From: Alphaproteobacteria bacterium
GTDB lineage: Bacteria; Pseudomonadota; Alphaproteobacteria; Micropepsales; Micropepsaceae
Length of the DNA stretch: 15,815 nucleotides
NCBI GenBank assembly: GCA_947373775.1
Contig: CANBZE010000012.1
Location: 1 to 15,815 of the forward strand
Direction: 5' to 3'
This document shows positions 1 to 7,027 of the stretch, piece by piece. Numbering within the stretch: the first letter of the stretch is position 1; each line of letters opens with the position of its first letter. The position numbers and the translations under genes are program-made. The notes under the pieces were generated by a model, which did not search any database, was not told the DNA's origin, and was given only the letters and a program-made list of their open reading frames with translations.

Positions 1-2
1 GC

Positions 3-398
3 TATGAGACCTGGCAGATGATTTCCGTCAGCGGGCATGAAGGCATCATTGATGTGATCCTGGGCAATCCGGCCATGATCGCGGCTTACAAATCCGGCGT
101 GCCCGGCAACGGCAAGCCGTTTCCCGACGGCGCCAAGATGGTGAAGATCCACTGGAACTCGAAAAAGTTCTCGGACACGTTCCCGGTCCAGGCGCCCGAT
201 ACGCTGCACGACATCGACACCATGGTGCGCGACAGCAAGCGCTTCACCGGCCCCGATCATTGGGGCTTCTCGCAGTTCAACTACGACACCAAGACCGCCA
301 CCTTCTCGCCGCTGGGCAAGGGTCCCAATTGCGGCACGGCCTGTCACCAGGCCGCGTCCAAGACCGATTTCGTCTTTACCGAGTATCCGGTGCGGTAG
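3..398 (+). CDS. Cytochrome P460-like haem protein, 5'-truncated by the window edge
   Basis: The open frame runs off the left edge in phase with position 3 and reads YETWQMISVSGHEG, so the first ATG (position 18) is internal. The 'Y..W..ISVS' start, the central 'ILGNPAMIAAYKSG...PFPDGAKMVKIHW' block and a C-terminal Cys-His haem site followed by 'KTDFVFTEYPVR' match the cytochrome P460 / PF16694 type as I know it: secreted c-type haem proteins, some of which oxidise hydroxylamine while many have no known role. The haem site reads CGTACH, which is C-x3-C-H and not the usual C-x2-C-H. The signal peptide must lie outside the window. The stop TAG directly abuts the stop of the converging downstream gene. 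The substrate is unknown. Electron transfer or oxidation in the periplasm is a family-level inference. Confidence 0.8.
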   Translation, partial: YETWQMISVSGHEGIIDVILGNPAMIAAYKSGVPGNGKPFPDGAKMVKIHWNSKKFSDTFPVQAPDTLHDIDTMVRDSKRFTGPDHWGFSQFNYDTKTATFSPLGKGPNCGTACHQAASKTDFVFTEYPVR

Positions 399-755
399 CT
401 ATTTCTCGTACGGCAGCAGGTGCCACTTGCCGTCTTCTCGCCCGTCGCCCTTGGGCGCGTAAGGCGGATCATTCAGCATCGTGTAGACCGGCTTGCCGCG
501 ATAGGCCCATTGGCCATGGCCATTGTCGCCCCGGATGATGGTCCATTGGCCCAGCGGCTTGGCCGTGGGCGCGGCGGGCACCGGCGTCCAGCTTGTCTGG
601 CACGCGTCGTTGCAGGCGGTGCGCAGCGGCGTGTCCAGGTCATAGGTATAAAGCCGCTGGTTGCCGGGACAGCGGCGGAAGACATAGCCCTTGTCGTCTT
701 CGTCGGTTAGTCCGACCTGCTGCGGATAGGGAAGATTGAAGTCCAAGACCGGCAC
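399..755 (-). CDS. PF03640/COG4315-type repeat protein (secreted-lipoprotein family), no visible signal peptide
   Basis: The product has two copies of the short repeat typical of COG4315 / Lipoprotein_15 proteins: 'QRLYTYDLDTPLRTACNDACQTSWTPVPAP'-like, then 'GQWAYRGKPVYTMLNDPP' ending in 'GKWHLLPYEK'. The paired cysteines in 'ACNDAC' and the 'W.Y.GKP.Y' motif are characteristic. The function of the family is unknown; members are usually exported. The start is uncertain. There is no ATG; GTG at 755 gives 118 residues beginning VPVLDFNLPYPQQ, and TTG at 821 gives 140 residues with an Arg-rich, unconvincing N-terminus. Neither has a clear Shine-Dalgarno or signal peptide, so either the protein is cytoplasmic or the 5' end is eroded. 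It converges with the P460-like gene (stops abutting) and diverges from the gene at 839, with which it would share about 80 bp of promoter space. Confidence 0.72.
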   Translation of the reverse strand: MPVLDFNLPYPQQVGLTDEDDKGYVFRRCPGNQRLYTYDLDTPLRTACNDACQTSWTPVPAAPTAKPLGQWTIIRGDNGHGQWAYRGKPVYTMLNDPPYAPKGDGREDGKWHLLPYEK

Positions 756-838
756 CCTGAAGGACGTGTCACAATAGCATCTTTGACGCTTGCTGGGGCG
801 CTGGCTAGGGTGCGCCCGCAAATCACGGGGCCACGGTC

Positions 839-1447
839 ATGAAGAAATTTTTGGGTTTTGCGGCATTGGCCCTGGTTCTGATGCCGGCCGCCAGCCAGGC
901 GCATTTCCGGCTGCTGGCGCCTGCGTCATGGATCGAAGAGAACCAGCTGGGTGATCCGCAAAAGGCCGCGCCCTGCGGCGGCACCAATGCCGATTTCGGA
1001 AAGCCCACCTATGCGGTGACCGACGTGAAGGGGGGCACCGCGCTGCATGTGAAGGTGCAGGAAACGGTCTATCACCCCGGTCACTATCGCATCGCGCTGG
1101 CGGTCAATTCGCCCACCGAACTGCCGGTCGATCCCAAGGCCGAGACCATGACCAACGAAAAGGGCGTGGTCGTGTCGGTGTCCGGTGCGGTGATGAGCCC
1201 GGTGGCGCCGCCGGTGCTGGCGGACGGTCTGTTCGTGCACACGGCCAAGACCGACATGCCGTTCGAGACCGATGTCGCCGTGCCCAACATCAACTGCAAG
1301 AGCTGCACGCTTCAGGTCGCCCAGTTCATGGAGCAGCACACCGTGAACAATCCTGGTCAGTTCACCTATCACCACTGTGCGGTGCTGCACATCACGGCCG
1401 ATCCCAGGAAGCCGCTGGATACCGGCTGGACGGCCGAGCGGCGCTAG
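839..1447 (+). CDS. Exported LPMO-like protein with predicted N-terminal histidine (SCE4755-type)
   Basis: 202 residues. A clean Sec signal peptide (residues 1-21, MKKFLGFAALALVLMPAASQA) is predicted to be cut so that the mature protein begins at His22, 'HFRLLAPASWI'. An exposed N-terminal His is the hallmark of the copper 'histidine brace' of lytic polysaccharide monooxygenases. The rest resembles what NCBI calls SCE4755-family polysaccharide monooxygenase-like proteins: C46 in 'APCGG', 'ETVYHPGHYRIAL' (H79, H82), 'CKSCTLQVAQFM' (C153, C156) and 'FTYHHCAVLHI' (H178, H179, C180). The second brace His is probably among H79, H82, H178 and H179. The expected role is oxidative copper chemistry outside the cytoplasm, possibly on a polysaccharide; the substrate is unknown. 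The upstream SD is weak. The stop TAG abuts the converging dehydratase gene. The neighbouring P460-like haem protein could be a redox partner (inference only). Confidence 0.8.
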   Translation: MKKFLGFAALALVLMPAASQAHFRLLAPASWIEENQLGDPQKAAPCGGTNADFGKPTYAVTDVKGGTALHVKVQETVYHPGHYRIALAVNSPTELPVDPKAETMTNEKGVVVSVSGAVMSPVAPPVLADGLFVHTAKTDMPFETDVAVPNINCKSCTLQVAQFMEQHTVNNPGQFTYHHCAVLHITADPRKPLDTGWTAERR

Positions 1448-2659
1448 CTACCAGTCCACCACCGAGCCGTCATCGGGATCGAACTTGGGCAGGTAGGGCC
1501 GGGGTTCCCCGACCTGGGCCATCAGCTTGTTCTCGTCGATGGTGATGCCCAGGCCCGGTTCGGTCAGCAGCGGACGGTGGCCGTTGACGATCTGTGGCAG
1601 CGGCTTGGCCAGAAGATCGGAATATTCATTGTCGCCGCGTTCCTGGATCAGGAAGTTCGGGATCGAGGCGGCAATCTGCATGCTGGCCGCCAGCGAACAG
1701 GGCCCTTGCGGATTGTGCGGCGCGATCGGGGCGTAATAGGCCTCGGCCATGCCGGCGATGATCTTCAGCTCGGTGATGCCGCCGGCATAGCAGACGTCCG
1801 GCTGCAGGATCATGGCGGCCTTCTTCTCCAGGATTTCGCGGAAACCCCATTTGGTGAAGATGCGCTCGCCGGTGGCCAGCGGCACCGATGTCTTCCTGGC
1901 CAGCTCCGCCATCAGGTCCACGTTCAGCGGCTGCACCACTTCTTCATAGAACCAGGGGCTGTGAGGCTCCAGCGCCGCCATCAGCCGGATGGAGGTGGAA
2001 GGCTGCACCGCGCCATGGAATTCCACGCCGATGTCCACATCTGGGCCCATCTTCTTGCGCAGGGCGGCGAAACGTTCGGTCGCTTCGGAAACGAACTTGT
2101 CGCCTTCATTATACTTGAAGGGATTGCGGCCGGCAGTGTCCGACAAGATCACCTTCATGGCGTTGACGCCATTCTTGCCGACCTGACCATAAACGCGGAT
2201 GCGGTCGCGGGTCGGGCCGCCCATCAGCTTGTAGATCGGCAAGCCATAGACCTTGCCGGTGATGTCCCACAGCGCCTGGTCGATGCCCGAGGAGATGGCG
2301 GTCTTGACCGGGCCGCCGCGATAAAAAGCGCCGCGCGCGATCGCCTGCCAGTGGAAGCTGACGCGGGTAGGGTCCTGGCCGATCAGGTAATGGCCCACTT
2401 CCAGCGCGCCGGCGGCGCAGGCCTTGGCGTCGTCCTTCAGCATCTCGCCCCAGCCGGTGATCCCGGCATCGGTGCTGATCTTCACGAACACCCAGCTGTT
2501 CTTCAGCACGAAAGTTTCGATCTTGGTGACGCGGATTTTCTCGCGTGTGCCCAGCGCGGCGTCCTGGCCGCGGGCGGGCAGGGTGGCAGCCAGCCCGAAA
2601 GCGGCGGCGGGTCCCAGAAGATTGGCGAGCGTGCGGCGGCGGGTGAGCATTCTGGGCAT
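1448..2659 (-). CDS. Tat-exported mandelate racemase/enolase-superfamily sugar-acid dehydratase (galactonate dehydratase-like)
   Basis: 403 residues. The N-terminus MPRMLTRRRTLANLLG, with an alanine-rich stretch to about residue 31, is a twin-arginine signal. It is followed by the enolase-superfamily N-domain (about 42-150) and barrel. Ligand spacing matches D-galactonate/mannonate-type dehydratases: E213 (in GVEFHG), E239 (FYEEV) and E265 (TGER) at 26-residue steps, with acid/base candidates H215 and H315 (APHNPQGP) 50 residues after E265. The first metal ligand is Glu where DgoD-type enzymes have Asp. The expected reaction is Mg-dependent dehydration of an acid sugar to a 2-keto-3-deoxy acid; the substrate cannot be read from the sequence. 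It is the last gene of the operon, 74 bp after the SDR gene. ATG at 2659 is preceded by GGAACAAGG; an alternative ATG at 2650 has no SD. A Tat signal is unusual for this enzyme class. Confidence 0.88.
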   Translation of the reverse strand: MPRMLTRRRTLANLLGPAAAFGLAATLPARGQDAALGTREKIRVTKIETFVLKNSWVFVKISTDAGITGWGEMLKDDAKACAAGALEVGHYLIGQDPTRVSFHWQAIARGAFYRGGPVKTAISSGIDQALWDITGKVYGLPIYKLMGGPTRDRIRVYGQVGKNGVNAMKVILSDTAGRNPFKYNEGDKFVSEATERFAALRKKMGPDVDIGVEFHGAVQPSTSIRLMAALEPHSPWFYEEVVQPLNVDLMAELARKTSVPLATGERIFTKWGFREILEKKAAMILQPDVCYAGGITELKIIAGMAEAYYAPIAPHNPQGPCSLAASMQIAASIPNFLIQERGDNEYSDLLAKPLPQIVNGHRPLLTEPGLGITIDENKLMAQVGEPRPYLPKFDPDDGSVVDW

Positions 2660-2733
2660 CCTTGTTCCGGCGGCGCGGCGATCCCGTACCGATTCCGTCA
2701 GCCTGTCCAGCCGCGCCCAAGGGCACTCACAGC

Positions 2734-3477
2734 TTATAAGGACTCGACATTGCCATCGACACCCAGCGACTGGCCCGAGATGTTGCGCCCCGCGTCCGAC
2801 ACCAGGAAAACCACCATGGCGGCGACGTCTTCCGGGCCGGTCATGCGCCGCAGCGAGATGCGGTCCAGATACTGTTTTTCCATCGCCTCGAACGCCACAC
2901 CGGTCTGCTCGGCGCGATCACGGATGACCTTTTCCATGCGCGGGCCCTTGATGACCCCAGGCAGGATGGCGTTGACGCGGATGTTGGACGGCCCCAGCTC
3001 CTTGGCCAGGCTTTGCGTCAGGCCGATGACGCCCCACTTGGCGGCGGCATAGGGTGTGCGGAAGGCATAGCCGAAGCGCCCTGCCGCCGAGGACATGTTG
3101 ATGATGCAGCCGCCGCCGGCCTCTTTCAGCATCGGCACGGCACGGCGGGCGCAAAGGAACTGGCCCGTCAGGTCCACGTCCAGGGTGCGGCGCCAGTCTT
3201 CCAGGGTGATGTCTTCGATCTTGCCCGTCGGCCCGGCGATGCCGGCATTGTTCACCAGCACATCCAGACCGCCCAGCTTGCTGCGCACATCTTCGAACAG
3301 CCGGTCGACATCGGCCTCGCTGGACACATCGGCGCGGGTGAACGAAACACCGGGCATTGCGCCCACCGGCGCGACATCGCAGATATGAACCCGCGCGCCG
3401 GCCTGGGCCAGCGCGGTGGTGATCGCCTGGCCGATGCCCGCCGCGCCCGCCGTCACCAGGACGCGCAGGTCTTTCAC
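2734..3477 (-). CDS. SDR-family NAD(P)-dependent oxidoreductase
   Basis: 247 residues, a standard length for classical short-chain dehydrogenases. Visible motifs: the nucleotide-binding turn TAGAAGIG (9-16), D50 in 'RADVSS', NNAG (76-79), catalytic S130 in 'INMSSAAG', Y143 and K147 in 'YAAAKWG', and the C-terminal 'GQSLGVDG'. The start is GTG at 3477, overlapping the upstream gene's TGA stop by four bases (GTGA). No separate SD is visible, so translational coupling to the 2-hydroxyacid dehydrogenase gene is likely. It would oxidise a hydroxyl group of a sugar, sugar acid or derived keto acid in the cytoplasm; the substrate is unknown. 'TAG' replaces the more usual 'TGG' at the start of the glycine motif, a tolerated variant. 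Confidence 0.9.
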   Translation of the reverse strand: MKDLRVLVTAGAAGIGQAITTALAQAGARVHICDVAPVGAMPGVSFTRADVSSEADVDRLFEDVRSKLGGLDVLVNNAGIAGPTGKIEDITLEDWRRTLDVDLTGQFLCARRAVPMLKEAGGGCIINMSSAAGRFGYAFRTPYAAAKWGVIGLTQSLAKELGPSNIRVNAILPGVIKGPRMEKVIRDRAEQTGVAFEAMEKQYLDRISLRRMTGPEDVAAMVVFLVSDAGRNISGQSLGVDGNVESL

Positions 3478-4622
3478 GGCTGGGTCAGCGCCAGATCGCT
3501 GTCCAGCTTGCGCACATCGTTCTGGCCGGTCAGGGCCATCGCCACTTCCAGCTCTTCCTTGATGATGGCCAGCATGGAGGCCACGCCCGCCTCGCCACGC
3601 GCCGCCAGCGCGTAAGCCCAGGCCCGGCCCAGCAGCACGCCGTCCGCGCCCAGCGCCATCGCCCGCAGCACGTCCAGCCCCGAACGGATGCCGCCATCCA
3701 GCATGATGGTCATCTTGCCCTGCACCGCGTCGCGCACCGCCGGCAGCGCGGCGATGCTGGACAGCGAACCGTCCAACTGGCGTCCGCCATGGTTGGAGAC
3801 CACGATGCCGTCCATGCCTTCGTCCAGAGCTTGCTTGGCGTCGCCCGGATCGGTGATGCCCTTCAGGACCAGCTTGCCCTTCCAGTGCTGGCGCAGCCAG
3901 GCGATGTCCTTGTAGGTGACGGACGGATCGAAATTGCGCGCCACCCAGGCCTGGAACTGCACCAGTCCCGCGCCGTTCGGCATGGCGGGCGCGACATTGC
4001 CGATGATCAGCGGCCGCCCGTTGATGCCCACATCCCATGCCCAGCCGGGATGGAACAATATGTCGAACAGCCGGCCCGGCCGCTTGATCAGGCTTTGCGA
4101 TCCGGCCAGCCCGCCGATGCGGTCGCGGTAGCGGATGCCGTTGATGGCCAGGTCCACGGTCAGGAACAGCGTGTCGATGCCCGCTGTTTCCATCCGCTTC
4201 AGGAAATCGGTCATGAAACCGCGGTCGCGGATCATGTAGAGCTGCATCCAGAAGGGCGCTTTCGACGCGGCGCGCACTTCCTCGACCGGGCAGCAGGACA
4301 TGGTGGACAGCACGATGGGGATGCCGGCGGATTCCGCGGCGCGCACAGCTTGCGTCTCGCCCCGGCGGCGATAGAAGCCGGCAATGCCGATGGGCGCCAG
4401 CGCGATGGGCAGCGCCATGTCACGCCCGAACAGCTGGACGGATGTGTTGATGTTCGAGACATCGCGCAGCACCTTCTGGCGCAAGGTCACCTTTTTGAAG
4501 TCATTCACATTGCGGCGCAGCGTATGCTCGTCATAGCTGCCGCCGTCGATATACTCGAACAGGAAGTGGGGCAGGCGCTTCTTGGCCGCGTCGCGGAATC
4601 CGGCGTAATTGACGATCTTCAT
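3474..4622 (-). CDS. lldD: FMN-dependent alpha-hydroxyacid dehydrogenase (L-lactate dehydrogenase LldD-like)
   Basis: 382 residues, the full length of the family. Motifs of flavin-linked (S)-2-hydroxyacid dehydrogenases: Y24 in 'FEYIDGGS', 'APIGIAG' (76-82), 'WMQLYM' with Y129, 'TVDLAINGIRYRD' (155-167), K254, catalytic H278 with R281 in 'SNHGGRQLDGS', and the phosphate-binding 'DGGIRSG' (309-315). It oxidises a 2-hydroxy acid to the 2-keto acid, passing electrons to a quinone or cytochrome (LldD type) or to oxygen. Within this operon the substrate may be something other than lactate, so the symbol indicates family more than proven function. ATG at 4622 lies 4 bp after the transporter stop and has no strong SD, suggesting coupling. 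The 3' end overlaps the SDR start. Confidence 0.88.
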   Translation of the reverse strand: MKIVNYAGFRDAAKKRLPHFLFEYIDGGSYDEHTLRRNVNDFKKVTLRQKVLRDVSNINTSVQLFGRDMALPIALAPIGIAGFYRRRGETQAVRAAESAGIPIVLSTMSCCPVEEVRAASKAPFWMQLYMIRDRGFMTDFLKRMETAGIDTLFLTVDLAINGIRYRDRIGGLAGSQSLIKRPGRLFDILFHPGWAWDVGINGRPLIIGNVAPAMPNGAGLVQFQAWVARNFDPSVTYKDIAWLRQHWKGKLVLKGITDPGDAKQALDEGMDGIVVSNHGGRQLDGSLSSIAALPAVRDAVQGKMTIMLDGGIRSGLDVLRAMALGADGVLLGRAWAYALAARGEAGVASMLAIIKEELEVAMALTGQNDVRKLDSDLALTQP

Positions 4623-4626
4623 GGGC

Positions 4627-5883
4627 TCAGGCTCTGGCTTCCAGCGGGGCGATGTCTTCGATCACAAACATGTAAACCGCCGCGCCCAGGATGCAAATGC
4701 CGCCCGCCGTCATCAGCGGCACCACAAAGGACCCGCCGGTAATGGCCAGCATCACGCCGGTGAAGCTGGTGGTGATGATGCCGGCGATGTTGGCCGCGAA
4801 GTTCTGGATGCCGCCGATGGAGGCGACATGGGCGGGCGAGGGCGCCACATCCCCCGGCAGGGCCCAGATGCTGGCGGCGGTGAAGGCCAGCGCGCCATAG
4901 GCGATGGCGAAGAAGGCCAGCGCGACATAGACGTTGGGCGCGAACACCGAGAAGGTGATGACCGACGAGGTCAGCATGCCGCCGACCAGACAGGTCTTGC
5001 GCGCCGCCGTCAGGCTCCAGCCCCGGCGATACAGCGCGTCGGAGGCAAAGCCGCCCAGCCAGCCGCACGGAATCGAAACCAGTCCCGGCAGCAGGCCCAG
5101 GGTCCCCAACTGCGCCAGCGAGAAGCCGCGCGCCTGAATCAGGTAGGTGGGAAACCATGTGATGAAAAAATAGATCACGAAGTTGAGGCAGAAAAACCCG
5201 ATCATCATCCCCCAGATGTTGCGATAGCCGAACAAGGATAGCCACGGCACCTTGACCTCGGTCTTGGGCACGCCGCGTGCGGCCTGGAGCGTGGCCAGTT
5301 CCTGTGGCGTCACCTTCGGATGCTCTTCCGGCCGGCGGTACATGAACAGCCAGATGACCGACCAGACCAGGCCCAGTGCGCCGGTGACGAAGAAGGAGAC
5401 GCGCCACCCCCAGGCGATGATCAGCATGGTCACCAGCGGCAGCGACAGCACGTTGCCGATGCGGCTGCCGCTGTCGAAGATGCTGGCGGCCATGGCGCGC
5501 TCTTTGGCGGGGAACCAGTCCATGTTGATCTTGGCGCCGCTGGGATAGGCGCCGGCTTCGCCCACGCCCAGCAGCAGCCGCAATCCCAGCAGGCCGGTCA
5601 CGCTGCGCGTGGTGGCGACCAGCATGGTCGACAGCGACCACCAGGTCACTGCGGCAGCCAGGGCGATGCGCGCACCGACCTTGTCGATGAACCAGCCGAA
5701 CGGCAGCTGCATGATGGCATAGGTCCAGAAGAAGGCGCCGAAGACCACGCCCATGATGGCGGGGCTGATGCCGAATTCGGACCGGATGCTGGTCGCCGCG
5801 ACGGCCAGGTTGGCGCGGTCGATATAGTTGATCGCGTTGGCCGCGCACCCCATGAACATCATGGTCCATCGTAATTTGGGCAT
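4627..5883 (-). CDS. MFS transporter, anion:cation symporter (ACS) family, sugar-acid type
   Basis: 418 residues with the repeating hydrophobic segments of a 12-helix major facilitator. The N-terminus '(M)GCAANAINYIDRANLAVAA' and 'AFFWTYAIMQLPFGWFIDKVGAR' (the loop 2-3 MFS signature), then 'LLLGVGEAGAYPSGAKINMDWFP', are the marks of the ACS group that includes galactonate, glucarate and hexuronate permeases. It probably imports an organic anion with protons through the inner membrane. It is the first gene of the operon, followed after 4 bp by the dehydrogenase, which argues that the cluster acts on the imported compound. ATG at 5883 has GGGGGA upstream at reasonable distance. Confidence 0.9.
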   Translation of the reverse strand: MPKLRWTMMFMGCAANAINYIDRANLAVAATSIRSEFGISPAIMGVVFGAFFWTYAIMQLPFGWFIDKVGARIALAAAVTWWSLSTMLVATTRSVTGLLGLRLLLGVGEAGAYPSGAKINMDWFPAKERAMAASIFDSGSRIGNVLSLPLVTMLIIAWGWRVSFFVTGALGLVWSVIWLFMYRRPEEHPKVTPQELATLQAARGVPKTEVKVPWLSLFGYRNIWGMMIGFFCLNFVIYFFITWFPTYLIQARGFSLAQLGTLGLLPGLVSIPCGWLGGFASDALYRRGWSLTAARKTCLVGGMLTSSVITFSVFAPNVYVALAFFAIAYGALAFTAASIWALPGDVAPSPAHVASIGGIQNFAANIAGIITTSFTGVMLAITGGSFVVPLMTAGGICILGAAVYMFVIEDIAPLEARA

Positions 5884-5966
5884 GTGGTGCAGTCCCCCGG
5901 GTGGTGGCCTCTCTCAGGGAGGCTTGGAGGGAGTGAAGCACGGGCGGGGAGGGGAGACAAATCCTG

Positions 5967-5978
5967 TGAGAGCGCTCA
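5967..5978. promoter_or_regulatory. Possible operator upstream of the catabolic operon (GAGCGCTC palindrome)
   Basis: TGAGAGCGCTCA contains the perfect 8-bp palindrome GAGCGCTC and resembles the CG-centred operators of LacI/GalR-family regulators. It sits about 85 bp upstream of the transporter ATG, just outside the 3' end of the HNH-like gene. The symmetry does not extend cleanly beyond 8 bp, and no LacI-type regulator is encoded in the window. The remaining spacer (5884-5965) holds G-rich sequence with no promoter I can define. Confidence 0.25.
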
Positions 5979-5982
5979 GGTC

Positions 5983-6873
5983 CTACGCCACACCGCTGGG
6001 CGCAGCGATCGCTTTTGCTGCCGCCACGGCCTTCTTTCCGGTGTCGAGGACAAAATTGCCAAATGCTGCGGCAGCGTAGTCCGCATCCCTGTCGCTCAAT
6101 GCGCGAGAAGGCCAAGCAATACTAAATTGGGAAGGTGGCCAGATGCGAAACAGAACGCCGCCATCAGGCGTGCTCCAGCGCCACCGTCCAATCAGGTCTG
6201 GCATTAGCGACCTGATAGTCTGGATAAACAGCTTGCCGATTACCTGGGTTGAGGTGTTGCTGTTGAAATATGTGGCGACGCGGCTTTTCTTTCTTTTCAC
6301 CACAGCATCGGGTAGCAGCAAGAATGGCCGTGATACCCATTCCGGTAACCAGTCATGCCGCTCGTAATGTCCGATCCAAATCCCCCAACCCAATTTCGGT
6401 GCCACCGAATGTTTGGCAAGGTATTTGCGTTGCATGTGGTGTGTTGTGACGAAGCCGCCTTGCGTGTTTTCAGCCACCATAGCCTTGAGCGCTGCCCAAG
6501 CCGCGATGATCGATTGTTCCTGCGAACTGATGCGCTTTTGATGACCTAGGATCAGATGCGTAAGGATCGGCTGCGCCTTGTCTTCGAGCGCCTTCATCCA
6601 ACCGCTGTTGCAGGATCGGTCAGTTCCGCCGCACACACATTTGATCTGCCAATCGCGCATTTGGCCGTGCATTTTGAATACACGCGAGACGCTGTGATCG
6701 TAGAATTGCACGCCTTGAAAAGACTTGATGCGTAGGTTTTGGCGTGGGCCGAGATGGCGATGGCTCCAGCGCGGGAACACGTGTTCCCTCGTGGTGGGAG
6801 TTGTCCCGCAGAAAATGCAGGTTGCAGTTTCGTTTGCCATGGGTAAGCCCGTCTGTTTCCACCCAATGTTCAT
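5983..6873 (-). CDS. Unknown protein with an HNH/treble-clef-like Cys-His N-terminus
   Basis: 296 residues. The N-terminus has 'CIFCGTTPTTREHVFPRW' (C19, C22, H31), followed by 'CVCGG' (C79, C81) and 'CNSGWMKALE' (C88, N89, W92). C-x2-C, then EH-x-FP-x-W, then CN-x2-W is a zinc treble-clef arrangement like that of HNH-nuclease-type hypothetical proteins; I cannot name a Pfam family or prove nuclease activity. The remaining ~200 residues are aromatic-rich and unrecognised. Base composition is visibly lower in GC than every neighbour and codon use differs, suggesting horizontal acquisition; it lies close to a tRNA gene. ATG at 6873 is chosen; ATG at 6840 (MANETATCIFCG) would keep the whole motif and is equally possible, as neither has a convincing SD. 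Confidence 0.75.
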   Translation of the reverse strand: MNIGWKQTGLPMANETATCIFCGTTPTTREHVFPRWSHRHLGPRQNLRIKSFQGVQFYDHSVSRVFKMHGQMRDWQIKCVCGGTDRSCNSGWMKALEDKAQPILTHLILGHQKRISSQEQSIIAAWAALKAMVAENTQGGFVTTHHMQRKYLAKHSVAPKLGWGIWIGHYERHDWLPEWVSRPFLLLPDAVVKRKKSRVATYFNSNTSTQVIGKLFIQTIRSLMPDLIGRWRWSTPDGGVLFRIWPPSQFSIAWPSRALSDRDADYAAAAFGNFVLDTGKKAVAAAKAIAAPSGVA

Positions 6874-6938
6874 TCAATTCTAGGTAGCCTTATAAGTCGG
6901 GAACAGAATCCCGGCCAGTGCACAGGTCGGGATTGCTC

Positions 6939-7027
6939 GGAACATGCTCAAGGCATGTTCCTCGTCCTCGCTGACGCTCGGATCGGCGCGCTGTGCGCGC
7001 CGCCCAAAATCGGCTGTTGCCGATTTT
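6939..7027. repeat. Run of three perfect palindromes (intergenic hairpin cluster)
   Basis: Three hairpins in 89 bp. GGAACATGC at 6939-6947 pairs with 6953-6961 (5-nt loop). GGCGCGC at 6985-6991 pairs with 6995-7001 (3-nt loop). AAAATCGGC at 7006-7014 pairs with 7019-7027 (4-nt loop). They fill most of the 226-bp gap between the HNH-like gene and tRNA-Ser. The last hairpin is followed by GTCGAAC, as is a similar AT-flanked hairpin at 12385-12411. No coding sequence is credible here. The cluster could be an interspersed repeat, the 3' part of a small RNA, or decayed mobile DNA. Confidence 0.7.

Noticed and set aside
1577..3052. Long plus-strand open frame (491 codons) opposite the dehydratase and SDR genes
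   Set aside because: It is the antisense shadow of two well-recognised minus-strand genes, low in complexity (runs of H, R, Q, G, A) and without family motifs. High GC produces such frames.
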